Shown here piece by piece: positions 1 to 8,427 of a DNA stretch of 64,000 nt (its first letter is position 1; the number at the start of each line of letters is the position of its first letter). The position numbers and the translations under genes are program-made. The stretch is from Methylobacterium sp. 2A. Its GTDB lineage: Bacteria > Pseudomonadota > Alphaproteobacteria > Rhizobiales > Beijerinckiaceae. Below the pieces are notes generated by a model. It worked only from the letters and a program-made list of their open reading frames with translations. It searched no databases and was not told where the DNA came from. The stretch covers positions 62,001-126,000 of the forward strand of contig NZ_VUOK01000062.1 of the NCBI RefSeq assembly GCF_009806555.1, read 5' to 3'.

Positions 1-253
1 CGCCACGGCGACCACGATCGCCAGCGCGGTGGCGCAGCAGGGGGCGGCCACGCAGGAGATCGTCCGCAACGTCGCCCAGGCGGCGGCCGGAACCAGCGCC
101 GTCACGGCCAACATCACGGAGGTGGCCGGCGCGGCCGACGCGACCGGCGCGGCGGCCGGACAGGTGCTGCGCGCGGCCTCCGAGATGGCCGAGCAGGCGG
201 CCCGGCTCGGGAGCGAGGTCGAGCATTTTCTGGCGACCGTTCGGGCGGCCTGA
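1..253 (+). CDS. methyl-accepting chemotaxis protein, C-terminal end (partial)
   Basis: This is the last 83 or so codons of a chemoreceptor whose start lies left of the window. The reading frame is open from the first bases to TGA at 251-253. The visible residues ([20 protein letters not shown], then Ala-rich heptads ending EHFLATVRAA) are the returning arm of the cytoplasmic signalling coiled coil that relays ligand state to CheA/CheW. No C-terminal CheR-docking pentapeptide is present. The segment closely matches the end of the other receptor gene here (C-terminus at 2920), which lies in the opposite orientation. The stop is only 9 bp from the stop of the convergent jetB-like gene. Confidence 0.9.
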   Translation, partial: ATATTIASAVAQQGAATQEIVRNVAQAAAGTSAVTANITEVAGAADATGAAAGQVLRAASEMAEQAARLGSEVEHFLATVRAA

Positions 254-262
254 TCGGTCCGG

Positions 263-889
263 TCAGGCCTCCCCGGCCTCCGACCACGCCCGCAGGCGCT
301 CCAGCCACGCGTCGGAGGCCAGCACCACCACGCCGGGCAGCAGCGCGAGCGGCGTTACCCGCTCGACCCGGTCGCGCTCGCCGAGCCGCAGGCCGCCGCG
401 CCGCGCGTAGAGCCGCAGGATGTCGGCGAGCCGGCCCTCCTCGGGGGGCTCGTTGCGGGCGACCGTCCGGATTTTTTCCACGATCTCGTCGGTGGTGCAT
501 TCGACGATCCCGTCCGTGCCGACGCGGTGGTCGCGCAGGCCCTCCTCGTAGAGGAGCCGCAGCGCCAGCAGCACCAGGGTCTCGTCCTTGCGCAGGCGCT
601 CCGACATGATGTCGTGCCGCGGCGCGTCCGCGGCGGGGCTCAGCGAGACCATCTGGTCGCGGTGCGACACCGTCAGCGCGTAGCCCAGGCAGGCGAAGTA
701 ATCGGTGAAGAACGGCGCGTAGTGCCGGGCGAGCTCGTAGGAGCGGCCGATATTCGGTGTGTCGGCATAGATCACCTGCCCCTTCAGCAGGACCTGGAGG
801 GCGCGGCTGAGCTCTTCGGCGTCCGGCGCCCGGGCCCCGGGGGGCGCGGGCTCGTCGCCGTCGATGATGGCGCGGAAACCTTCAAGCAC
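263..889 (-). CDS. jetB: JetB-like (DUF4194) KITE subunit of a Wadjet/MksE-type SMC complex
   Basis: A 208-residue protein resembling the DUF4194/JetB family, the MukE/MksE-like winged-helix subunit that dimerises on the kleisin of Wadjet anti-plasmid complexes. Family-like features are the aromatic-rich YELARHYAPFFTDYFACLGY stretch (about residues 50-70), a following beta-strand region, and the conserved LRKDETLVLLALRLLYEE helix (about 100-117). The ATG overlaps the end of the upstream jetA-like gene by 8 bp, so translation is probably coupled. Known Wadjet operons continue with jetC (SMC ATPase) and jetD (TOPRIM nuclease). Here the next gene is a convergent chemoreceptor 9 bp away, so the pair is an orphan as far as the window shows. 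Family call is from motif memory; a plain MksE homologue is the alternative. Confidence 0.75.
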   Translation of the reverse strand: MLEGFRAIIDGDEPAPPGARAPDAEELSRALQVLLKGQVIYADTPNIGRSYELARHYAPFFTDYFACLGYALTVSHRDQMVSLSPAADAPRHDIMSERLRKDETLVLLALRLLYEEGLRDHRVGTDGIVECTTDEIVEKIRTVARNEPPEEGRLADILRLYARRGGLRLGERDRVERVTPLALLPGVVVLASDAWLERLRAWSEAGEA

Positions 890-2252
890 GGGGGCGCCGC
901 TCCAGCAGGAAATCCGGGCAGTCGAGCCAGCCGTTGGCGACGCGCTCAGGCAGGCGGGTGACGGCGTAGCGTTCGCCGAGCTTGGCGTCGAACAGCACGT
1001 CGATCTCGCGCAGACGCTGGAACACGATGAAGTCGTCGACGCCCGCGATCGTGATTTCCGACCCGCGCAGCCGCACCGCCTTGCCGAGGCGGGCCTCCAC
1101 GAAGGCCGTCATGCTCTCCGGCGTCACGGTGGTGCGGCGGCGGAACTCCGCCTTGGCGGCCGCGAAGGCGTCGACCACGGGATCGTCCTCGATGTCGGGC
1201 AGGGGTTCCATGTCGATCGCCGCCTTGCGCGCCCGCGGCATCTGGAGATGCGCGTGGCCGATCGGCGGGCGCAGCAGCGCGACATCGGTCGGCACGTCGG
1301 GGGCGATCTCGGAGCCGCCGACCGCGCGCAGCATCGCGGCGGCGCGCTCGACGCCGCCGGGATCCGGCCGGTCCATGACATGCAGGGCGGCGGCAATCCG
1401 GCGTTCCAGCCGCGCCACCACCGCATCGACCGCGTCGAGATGGTTGTCGAGCCCCTCGAACACCGTGAGGATCTGGGCGAGGTCGGCCCGCACCGCCCGC
1501 TGCGCGGCGTCGAGATCGGGGCTGCGGCCCTCGCGGATCAGGCCCTCGGCCAGCGCCCGAACCGTGAGGGCGTCGCGCAGGGCCCGGCCGGCCTCGCGGA
1601 CCACGCTGGCGCGGAAGCGGAACGGGTTGAAGCGCGTGTGCAGCGTCCGGTAGTCGCTGATCAGGTGGCGCTCGACGAAATCCTCGAAGAACAGCCGGAA
1701 GGTCTTGGCCCGGTCGGGCTCGCGCAGGATGCGCTCCTCGACCTTGCGCATGCCGGCGGCGAGGCCGCGCACATGCGCCAGGAAGGCGGCCGACGCCCGG
1801 GCTGCGTTGGCCAGGGCCTCGGAGCGGCTGCCGGGATCCGACAGGGCGCTCTCCAGCCCGCCCAGCACCTCCAGCACGGCGCCGCCGTAGGAGCGGGTCT
1901 CGCCCCGTTCGAGACGGGACAGTTCCTCGAGGAGGAGCCGCGCCTCGGGGTCGAACTCCACCACCGGCACGTAGCGCTCGCGGCGCTCGATCAGCCAGCC
2001 GGTGTCGAGCAGGCGGCGGTAGAGGGCGGTGCGGCGCTCCGTGGGATCGGCCGAGATCGGCTCGTCGCCGCTGACCTCGGGATCGCTCCAGCCCGCCGCG
2101 AAGTCGCCGATCTCGGCCAAAAGTTCGGCCTTGCGCACCGGCTCGGCCCCGAGGACGCGCCGGTGCAGGTGCAGCAGCAGGGCCGCGTTGAAGCCGCGGC
2201 TCGGGGAGGCCAGCGGCTTGAACAGCTCGTCGGGCAGCTGCGCGAACAGCAT
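882..2252 (-). CDS. jetA: JetA-like kleisin of a Wadjet/MksF-type SMC complex
   Basis: A 456-residue protein beginning MLFAQLPDELFKPLASPSRG, the pattern of Wadjet JetA proteins (an 'ipe.fF.lLAs' N-terminus), followed by a winged-helix segment with the typical LLDTGWLIERRERYVPVVEF motif near residues 85-105. The middle is long alpha-helix, as expected of a MukF/MksF-type kleisin that bridges SMC heads. The C-terminus is a small mixed domain. I chose ATG 2252 because everything upstream in the frame is antisense to other genes and the family motif starts here. It overlaps jetB by 8 bp and follows the FKBP gene by 35 bp on the same strand. No SMC (jetC) partner is visible. Confidence 0.75.
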   Translation of the reverse strand: MLFAQLPDELFKPLASPSRGFNAALLLHLHRRVLGAEPVRKAELLAEIGDFAAGWSDPEVSGDEPISADPTERRTALYRRLLDTGWLIERRERYVPVVEFDPEARLLLEELSRLERGETRSYGGAVLEVLGGLESALSDPGSRSEALANAARASAAFLAHVRGLAAGMRKVEERILREPDRAKTFRLFFEDFVERHLISDYRTLHTRFNPFRFRASVVREAGRALRDALTVRALAEGLIREGRSPDLDAAQRAVRADLAQILTVFEGLDNHLDAVDAVVARLERRIAAALHVMDRPDPGGVERAAAMLRAVGGSEIAPDVPTDVALLRPPIGHAHLQMPRARKAAIDMEPLPDIEDDPVVDAFAAAKAEFRRRTTVTPESMTAFVEARLGKAVRLRGSEITIAGVDDFIVFQRLREIDVLFDAKLGERYAVTRLPERVANGWLDCPDFLLERRPRA

Positions 2253-2287
2253 GTTTTGGGGACTTTCGCCGTCGCGCAGCCGTGACC

Positions 2288-2716
2288 TTACTTCGCGCCG
2301 AGGAGTTCGACGTCGAAGATCAGTGTGGCGTTCGGCGGGATGACGCCGCCGGCGCCCCGGGCGCCGTAGCCGAGCTGCGGCGGGATGATCAGGGTGCGCT
2401 TGCCGCCCACCTTCATGGTGGCGACGCCCTCGTCCCAGCCCTTGATCACCTGGCCGGCGCCGAGGGGGAACGAGAACGGCTGGTTGCGGTCGCGGGAGGA
2501 GTCGAACTTCTTGCCCTTCTTGCCGCCCTCGTCGAGCCAGCCGGTATACTGGACGGTGACCTGCTGACCGGCCTTGGGCTCCGGCCCGGTCCCGACGACC
2601 TCGTCCTGATACTTCAGCCCGGAGGGCAGCGTGACGGTCTCGGCAGTGGCGGCAGTGCTGGCGGCAGTGCTCATGGCGATCAACGCGGCTCCGGCGATGA
2701 GGGACAGGCGAGGCAT
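2288..2716 (-). CDS. exported FKBP-type peptidyl-prolyl cis-trans isomerase
   Basis: A 142-residue periplasmic prolyl isomerase. Residues 1-25 form a signal peptide (hydrophobic core, then Ala-rich TAATA). The rest is a single FKBP domain: [18 protein letters not shown], the [16 protein letters not shown] motif, the [15 protein letters not shown] loop and [15 protein letters not shown] at the C-terminus, which together line the proline-binding pocket. It would catalyse cis-trans proline isomerisation during folding of exported proteins. The single-domain length matches the small FKBP class rather than the dimeric FkpA class. It lies 35 bp upstream of the jetA-like gene on the same strand and could share its transcript; a functional link is not evident. 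Confidence 0.93.
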   Translation of the reverse strand: MPRLSLIAGAALIAMSTAASTAATAETVTLPSGLKYQDEVVGTGPEPKAGQQVTVQYTGWLDEGGKKGKKFDSSRDRNQPFSFPLGAGQVIKGWDEGVATMKVGGKRTLIIPPQLGYGARGAGGVIPPNATLIFDVELLGAK

Positions 2717-2919
2717 GGTTTCTCCCCGAAACCGGCGCCGTGCGCGCCGGCCGTCGCGCGCCTTCTAGCGATTCGGGCCGCGGCAGGCCAGGGAGGCCGC
2801 CGGAGATCCGGTCGAAGGATCGGAGCCGCTCCCGTCGCGCCGCCCTCGGCCACAGCTTCGAGCCCCTCCGGGGGCGCTCCGCACCGACCGGCAGCCGGGT
2901 CGATGCGGAGCGCTCGGGC

Positions 2920-5016
2920 TCAAGCCGCCTGGAGGCCGGCGAGGAAGCGCTCGACCTCGGTCGAGAGATAGTCGGATTGACGCGACAGCACGGACGCGTC
3001 GCCGAGCACATGCTCCGCCGCCCGCCCGGTTTCCTCGGCCGCACCCGCCACGCCGGCGATATTGTCGGTGACCTCCGCGGTGCCCTGCGCCGCCTGGCCG
3101 ACGTTGCGAACGATCTCCTGGGTCGCGGCGCCCTGCTCCTCGACCGCCGCGGCGATCGTGGCCGCCACCCCGTTGATCTCCTGGATCCGCGCCGTGATCG
3201 CGCCGATCGCCGACACCGCCTGCCCCGTGGAGGTCTGCACCCGGGCGATCTGATCGGCGATCTCCTGTGTGGCCCTGGCGGTCTGCTCGGCCAAAGCCTT
3301 CACCTCGCTCGCCACCACCGCGAAGCCGCGGCCCGCCGCGCCGGCGCGCGCCGCCTCGATGGTGGCGTTGAGCGCCAGCAGGTTCGTCTGGCCCGCGATG
3401 GTCGAGATCAGGCCGACCACGTCGCCGATCCGCGCCACCGCGCCGCTCAGCTCCTGCACCAGCGACGCGGTCTGGTCCGCCTCGGAGGCGGCCGCCTTCG
3501 CGAGTTCCGCCGACCCCTGCACCTGCCGGCCGATCTCCAGCACGGAGGTCCCCAGCTCCTCCGCGGCGGCCGCCACGGTGCTGACGTTGCCGGCCGCCTG
3601 TTCGGCCGCGGCCGCGACGGTGGTCGACCGGGCGGCAGTCTGGCCCGCCGTGGTCGTCATGCTCTGCGCGGTCACCTGCAGCTTGGAGGCCGAGCCCGAA
3701 ACCTGCCCGATAATGTCGCCGACGGCGGCCTTGAAGGCGTCGGCCAGCTGGCGCATCCCGGTCCGCCGCTGGTCTTCGGCGGCGTGCCGCGCCGCCTCCG
3801 CCTCCGCCTCCAGGGTCCTGGTGCGGATCAGGTTCTCCTTGAACACCTGGACGGCGGACACGATCGGGCTGAACTCGTTCCGGTAGGCGCGCACCGGCAC
3901 CTCGACCGCCGTGTCGCCCGCCGCCAGGCGCCGCATGGTCGTCGAGATCGTCCGGATGGGTCGCAGCACCCCGCCGAACAGGCAGAGCAGTCCGAGGGCC
4001 ACGAGAAGCGTCACGGCGAGCAGGGCGGCGGCGTTCCGGATGAGGGTCGCCTGGGCCTCGGAGGCCAGGGTCTCGGCACGCGCCACCATCGCGTCGAGGG
4101 ACGCGTAGGCGAGGTCGACGATCGTCATCTGATCGACGGAGTTGCGCCGCCGGAGTTCCTGGAACGTGTAGGGCAAGGCCGTCCGCTGGCTCAGCGCATC
4201 GAAGACCGCTCGGGCCATCCGAATGGGTTCGTCGTCGAAGTTGCTGGCCTTGGCTTTCAGGAAGGCGGCCCCCACGGGACCCGAGACGCCGGAGGCGGCC
4301 TCGGTGGTGGCCGTCCAGGCGGTCTGAACCCGGGCACGCTCCTCGGCGGCCGCGACGATCTCGGGCAGGGACCATGTGGTCCCGGCCGCGAGGGAGGTCT
4401 GCACCCGCAGGGCGACGTTCCCGATCGCGATCCGGGTCGCCCAGGCCGCGCGCTTGAGCGCGAGGTAGCGCTGCAGCACCGCGTCTGCGCGCGGGATGGC
4501 GGCCTCCACGGCGTCCATCGTGCCGGTCAGCGCGTCGAGCAGATCCTGGAAGGCCGCCAAGGTGGCGGGAAGGAGCTTCGGATCACGCTGCGCCTTCGAC
4601 ACGCGCAAGGCTTCGTCGATCCTGGGGCGGAGGGCCTGCATGGCCTCCTGCGCGGCGTTCAACCGGCCGAGCGTCGCCGACACGCTCGGCACGTCCAGGG
4701 CGCCCAGAAGGTCGCGGGCCGTTCGGAAACTCGCGCGCATCGCCTCCCGGCTCGTCGCGATCCCGGAGAGGATGTCGGGTTCCGCAGCGCCTTCCCCGCC
4801 GAGGGCCAGGGCTGCGCCCCGCTCGAGGCGCAGCGGCAGGATGGTCTTCAGCAGAGCCCGGCTCGCTTGCGCCAGCGTGACGGCTTCCGTCGCTTCGCGG
4901 GCCTGCATGCGCGCCTCGACCAGGGAACCCGTCGTATGAGCCAGCAACATCAGTGCCATCGCGAATATTGCCGCGCACATGGTCGCACGGATCGACAATT
5001 TTCCAAGCACGTTCAT
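2920..5016 (-). CDS. methyl-accepting chemotaxis protein
   Basis: A 698-residue transmembrane chemoreceptor. One membrane segment sits near residues 8-28, followed by a roughly 300-residue helical periplasmic sensor region. A second membrane segment lies at about 327-348, then a HAMP linker ([25 protein letters not shown]). The rest is the cytoplasmic signalling coiled coil. Its hairpin tip contains [19 protein letters not shown], the region that contacts CheA and CheW. The C-terminus ([11 protein letters not shown]) has no CheR-tethering pentapeptide. The sensor ligand cannot be predicted. The gene is monocistronic, preceded by about 280 bp of non-coding DNA. Its last about 70 codons resemble those of the receptor at the left edge. 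Confidence 0.95.
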   Translation of the reverse strand: MNVLGKLSIRATMCAAIFAMALMLLAHTTGSLVEARMQAREATEAVTLAQASRALLKTILPLRLERGAALALGGEGAAEPDILSGIATSREAMRASFRTARDLLGALDVPSVSATLGRLNAAQEAMQALRPRIDEALRVSKAQRDPKLLPATLAAFQDLLDALTGTMDAVEAAIPRADAVLQRYLALKRAAWATRIAIGNVALRVQTSLAAGTTWSLPEIVAAAEERARVQTAWTATTEAASGVSGPVGAAFLKAKASNFDDEPIRMARAVFDALSQRTALPYTFQELRRRNSVDQMTIVDLAYASLDAMVARAETLASEAQATLIRNAAALLAVTLLVALGLLCLFGGVLRPIRTISTTMRRLAAGDTAVEVPVRAYRNEFSPIVSAVQVFKENLIRTRTLEAEAEAARHAAEDQRRTGMRQLADAFKAAVGDIIGQVSGSASKLQVTAQSMTTTAGQTAARSTTVAAAAEQAAGNVSTVAAAAEELGTSVLEIGRQVQGSAELAKAAASEADQTASLVQELSGAVARIGDVVGLISTIAGQTNLLALNATIEAARAGAAGRGFAVVASEVKALAEQTARATQEIADQIARVQTSTGQAVSAIGAITARIQEINGVAATIAAAVEEQGAATQEIVRNVGQAAQGTAEVTDNIAGVAGAAEETGRAAEHVLGDASVLSRQSDYLSTEVERFLAGLQAA

Positions 5017-5298
5017 AACATCATTCCCAGTACGTCAATCGTCGATTGCCTTCTTCCGCCAGATTGGTACGGAATACAGGCACTTCCACGTCACAAGGCG
5101 CGGCGTTCCCATCGCACACCGGCGAGGACCTTCCGTTCACGCGTCGCCCGCGATCGCATGGCGGCGGATCGGGGCCGCAGCGCGCGGATCGCAGGTGGCA
5201 TCGGGGGTGGCCGGTCTCGCCCGAGGATCGTCGAGCCGGGATGGCGCAGACCGCCCGGAACCGGTCTGCGACGCGGGGGCCGCCCACGGGACACGGCC

Positions 5299-6735
5299 TC
5301 AGAATGTCACCACGGACTTCACGCCGAACACGACCACGTCGGGCTTGGGGTCCGGACTCCCGCGCCGGGTGATGTATTGGATGTTGGGCCGGACGACGAT
5401 GTCGTCGGCCACGTCGATGCTGTAGAACGCCTCGAGGAAACGCTCCTGCGTCGGCATCCGCCGCGACGTCTTGGCGAAGATGCCGTCCAGGGCGACGGCA
5501 TGGACCAATCTGGGATTGGGCCGCGTCTGGCCGACGCCGAAACCGATCCAGTCGTTCGGGCGTCCTTGGCAGATGCCCTTGTAGATGAAGCCGGACGTCA
5601 CCTGCTGCGAATAGGCGGCCGTGGCCTCCTCGCTCGCGACCGCCCGCAGGAAGGCCGAGACGGTCCGCTTCGGGTTGGCGGGCTCGGGACGGTACACCTC
5701 CTGAACGCCGACGAAGTAGAGGCCGTGGCGATCGTCCTGATAGAGCGGACGCCCCTTGTACAGGGCCATCGGCAGTCGCGCCTCGTTCAGAACCACGTCG
5801 AAGCCGCCGCTGGTCTCGTACCAGCCGCCGAGCTTGTAGCTCCCCGCGTACCCGTCAGGCCCGAATTTCGGGAACCAGCCGGCCTCCGAGAGGATAAGGG
5901 CGCCGATTCCCTGGCTGACGTCGAAACTGAAGCCGTCGAGCAGATTGGCGGGATTGATCTGGTAGGCGCCGACTTGGAGATAGGCCGTGTCCGGAGTCCC
6001 GACGCGCAGGCGCGTGGCCCATTGGCTCACCGGGAACTGGAAAATGTAGGCTCCAGCGATCTTTCCAGCCACCGCGCCACACAGGGCATTCAGCTGGAAT
6101 TCGCAGGCGAAGGCCGCAAAATCGTCGCTCGTCGGCATACGGCCGATCTTCAGATCGACCCACGGGCCGAACCTCTGATCATACCAGAACTGGCTCAGTC
6201 TCCAGATCCGACCGCGGCCATAAATTTCCTCCACGCTCGTCTGGGTACCGAGCTTGGCATCGAGCGTCACGTCGCGACCGTGCCTCTGGCTGAGCGTGAC
6301 GGTCGCGGAGGCGCCTTCCAGACCGAGCATGCGCTCGAAGTCGAAGATGCCCCGCACCGCGAACTGCCCCGCACCGCGCACGAGGGGCCCCCGGGCGCCG
6401 CCGGCGACATTGGTCGCCGCCTCGTACACGTAATCGAGGTTCAGCAGGACGCCGCGCTCCCACAGCAGATCGCGCAAGCCCCCCATGGATCCGAGAACGC
6501 CGAAATGCGGCGTGAGGTTCTGCGTGTCGGCGGAACCGGCCGCGGGGCGGGTCTCGGGAGCGGGCGACGAGGGCCGGACCAGCGGCGGACGCTCCGGCGC
6601 AGTCGGACTCGGCAGGTTCGGGGGAGCATCAGTCCCGGCAGCTTGAAATGGCTGCGCGGCACCACGCGTTGCCGGCATCACAAGCGAACCGGCGAGCACG
6701 AGCCCGGAGAAAACAGAAATGCATTTTCTCAACAT
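5299..6735 (-). CDS. OprB-type carbohydrate-selective outer-membrane porin
   Basis: A 478-residue outer-membrane protein. Residues 1-27 are a signal peptide. Residues 28-70 form a Pro/Ala/Ser-rich linker, a common feature of OprB porins in this order. From about residue 75 the sequence matches the OprB family: LWERGVLLNLDYVYEAATNV, alternating beta strands with short turns, FAAFACEFQLNALCG in the middle, QEVYRPEP, and a C-terminal strand ending in Phe (VKSVVTF), the usual BAM-recognition signature. It probably forms a 16-stranded channel for sugars or other small solutes. The gene is monocistronic and its promoter must lie in the AT-rich region to the right. Substrate is unknown. Confidence 0.88.
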   Translation of the reverse strand: MLRKCISVFSGLVLAGSLVMPATRGAAQPFQAAGTDAPPNLPSPTAPERPPLVRPSSPAPETRPAAGSADTQNLTPHFGVLGSMGGLRDLLWERGVLLNLDYVYEAATNVAGGARGPLVRGAGQFAVRGIFDFERMLGLEGASATVTLSQRHGRDVTLDAKLGTQTSVEEIYGRGRIWRLSQFWYDQRFGPWVDLKIGRMPTSDDFAAFACEFQLNALCGAVAGKIAGAYIFQFPVSQWATRLRVGTPDTAYLQVGAYQINPANLLDGFSFDVSQGIGALILSEAGWFPKFGPDGYAGSYKLGGWYETSGGFDVVLNEARLPMALYKGRPLYQDDRHGLYFVGVQEVYRPEPANPKRTVSAFLRAVASEEATAAYSQQVTSGFIYKGICQGRPNDWIGFGVGQTRPNPRLVHAVALDGIFAKTSRRMPTQERFLEAFYSIDVADDIVVRPNIQYITRRGSPDPKPDVVVFGVKSVVTF

Positions 6736-7162
6736 GACGCTGTTTCAGACACCAGAAATTTTTGTCCTTCACCTGAGATAATTCTTATTTTTTCCTGAAG
6801 CGCAAGTATATTTTATTATTTCTTTAGGAACATAATTGTTGTTGTAACCCTAAACTACATATATAATCTCTAAATGTATCACCGATTACGCAAAAATAAT
6901 CTATACGGCTATAACTTTATCGTCTATATTGAATATCTATTCCGAGTGCAGAGCGCACGAAGACGCACTCATTCCGAGAATATTTGAAGCATTCCAAAGT
7001 ATCGATCGATAAGCCGGCAAAAATAGCGTCCGCCCCTCCCCGAAAGGGCGCGCCGGCGTCGCCTCAGGTGATTCGCAGAATCGCAAGCGCCCAGGATCGC
7101 TCAGCGGAGCCTGCGACAGCGGTAGTCCGGCGAAGGCGCATCCGCGGCCCGCGTGCCCGGTC
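6736..7162. promoter_or_regulatory. AT-rich non-coding leader between coaBC and the porin gene
   Basis: About 430 bp without a credible gene. From 6770 to about 6985 the base composition falls to roughly one third GC, against about 70% around it, with long A/T runs (for example 6785-6797 and 6808-6825) and several in-frame stops on both strands. Being directly upstream of the porin start on the minus strand, it most likely holds the porin promoter and upstream activator or nucleoid-protein sites. Positions about 7020-7162 return to normal composition and run up to the coaBC stop. No tRNA or hairpin terminator was recognised. Confidence 0.6.
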
Positions 7163-8383
7163 TCAGCCGGCCAGCCTCGCGGCCAGACATGAAACCAGCC
7201 GCCGGGCGACCTCGTCCTTGCCGAGGCGCGGCCAGGATTCCACCGCGCCGTCCCGCTGGATCAGGTGGACCGCATTCTCGAACCCGCCCATGACCGCGCC
7301 TTCCGCCGAGACGTCGTTGGCGACGATCAGGTCGCAGCCCTTGCGGGCGAGCTTGGCGCGGGCATGGTCCAGCACCGTATCGGTCTCCGCCGCGAAGCCG
7401 ACCACCAGGGCCGGGCGCCCCGTGGACCGGCGGGCGATCGTGGCGAGGATGTCGGGGTTCTCGGCGAGCGCCAGCGGGGCCGGGCCGGTACCGTCCTTCT
7501 TGATCTTCTTGGCGCCGGCCTCATGCTCGGGGCGCCAATCCGCCACCGCTGCGGCGAAGATCGCGATATCGGCCGGAAGCGCCGCCTCGACCGCCGCCAG
7601 CATCTCCCGGGCGGTCTCCACCCGGATGACGGTGACGCCCGGCGGATCCGGGATCGATACCGGCCCGGAGACCAGCGTCACGGCGGCGCCGGCCTGCGCG
7701 GCGGCCTGCGCGATGGCGTGGCCCTGGCGGCCGGAGGAGCGGTTGGCGATGTAGCGGACCGGATCGATCGGCTCGTGGGTCGGGCCGGAGGTCACGAGCA
7801 CGTGCCGGCCCGCGAGGGGCCGATCGACGCCGATGCCCAGCATCCGCTCCAGGGCGTCGGCGATCTCGTGGGGCTCGGCCATGCGGCCGGGGCCGGTCTC
7901 GGGCTCGGCCATCCGGCCGGCATTGGGGCCGACGATGTGGACGCCGTCGCCCGCCAGGGTCGCGCGGTTGCGGCGGGTCGCCGGATGCGCCCACATCCGC
8001 ACGTTCATGGCCGGGGCGATCAGGATCGGCAGGGCCGTGGCCAGCAGGATGGTGGTGGCGAGGTCGGCCGCGTGGCCGCCCGCCATCCGGGCCATCAGAT
8101 TGGCGGTGGCGGGCGCCACCACCACGGCGTCGGCCTGCCGGGCGAGCTTGATGTGGCCGATCTCGGCTTCGCTGGCGCGGTCGAACAGGTCGGTATGGGC
8201 GCGCTCGCCGGCGAGCGCGGCGGCGGCGAGCGGCGTGACGAATTCCTGCGCCCCCGCGGTCAGGACCGGGCAGACGCTGGCGCCCCGCTCGCGCAGGCGC
8301 CGGATCAGGTCGAGGGCCTTGTAGGCCGCGATGCCCCCGCCGATGACGAGGAGAACACGGCGGCCGGCGAGGGTCTCATTCAT
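7163..8383 (-). CDS. coaBC: bifunctional phosphopantothenoylcysteine decarboxylase / phosphopantothenate-cysteine ligase
   Basis: A 406-residue CoaBC (Dfp) protein making 4'-phosphopantetheine for coenzyme A. The N-terminal flavoprotein domain (about 1-185) has the FMN-binding start VLLVIGGGIAAYKA, the active-site HIKLARQADAVVVAPATANL with its His, and APAMNVRMW with the substrate-binding Asn. The C-terminal ligase domain (about 190-406) has VTSGPTHEPIDPVRYIANRSSG, AAAVADWRP and KKIKK. The decarboxylase loop that carries a catalytic Cys in E. coli (Cys158) reads GPNAGRMAEPETGPGRMAEP here, putting Glu160 at that place. The loop looks like a short internal duplication of GRMAEP. The gene is followed by the prenyltransferase gene on the same strand but with a separate leader. 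Confidence 0.95.
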   Translation of the reverse strand: MNETLAGRRVLLVIGGGIAAYKALDLIRRLRERGASVCPVLTAGAQEFVTPLAAAALAGERAHTDLFDRASEAEIGHIKLARQADAVVVAPATANLMARMAGGHAADLATTILLATALPILIAPAMNVRMWAHPATRRNRATLAGDGVHIVGPNAGRMAEPETGPGRMAEPHEIADALERMLGIGVDRPLAGRHVLVTSGPTHEPIDPVRYIANRSSGRQGHAIAQAAAQAGAAVTLVSGPVSIPDPPGVTVIRVETAREMLAAVEAALPADIAIFAAAVADWRPEHEAGAKKIKKDGTGPAPLALAENPDILATIARRSTGRPALVVGFAAETDTVLDHARAKLARKGCDLIVANDVSAEGAVMGGFENAVHLIQRDGAVESWPRLGKDEVARRLVSCLAARLAG

Positions 8384-8427
8384 AGAGGAAACCCTCTGCG
8401 CGGCTCGGCGTGCGCGTCAAGCGCCGC

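Noticed and set aside
2740-6798. A 1352-codon open frame on the + strand
   Set aside because: It is antisense to the chemoreceptor and porin genes, which have clear families. Its composition is the Arg/Gly/His-rich pattern of antisense frames in high-GC DNA.
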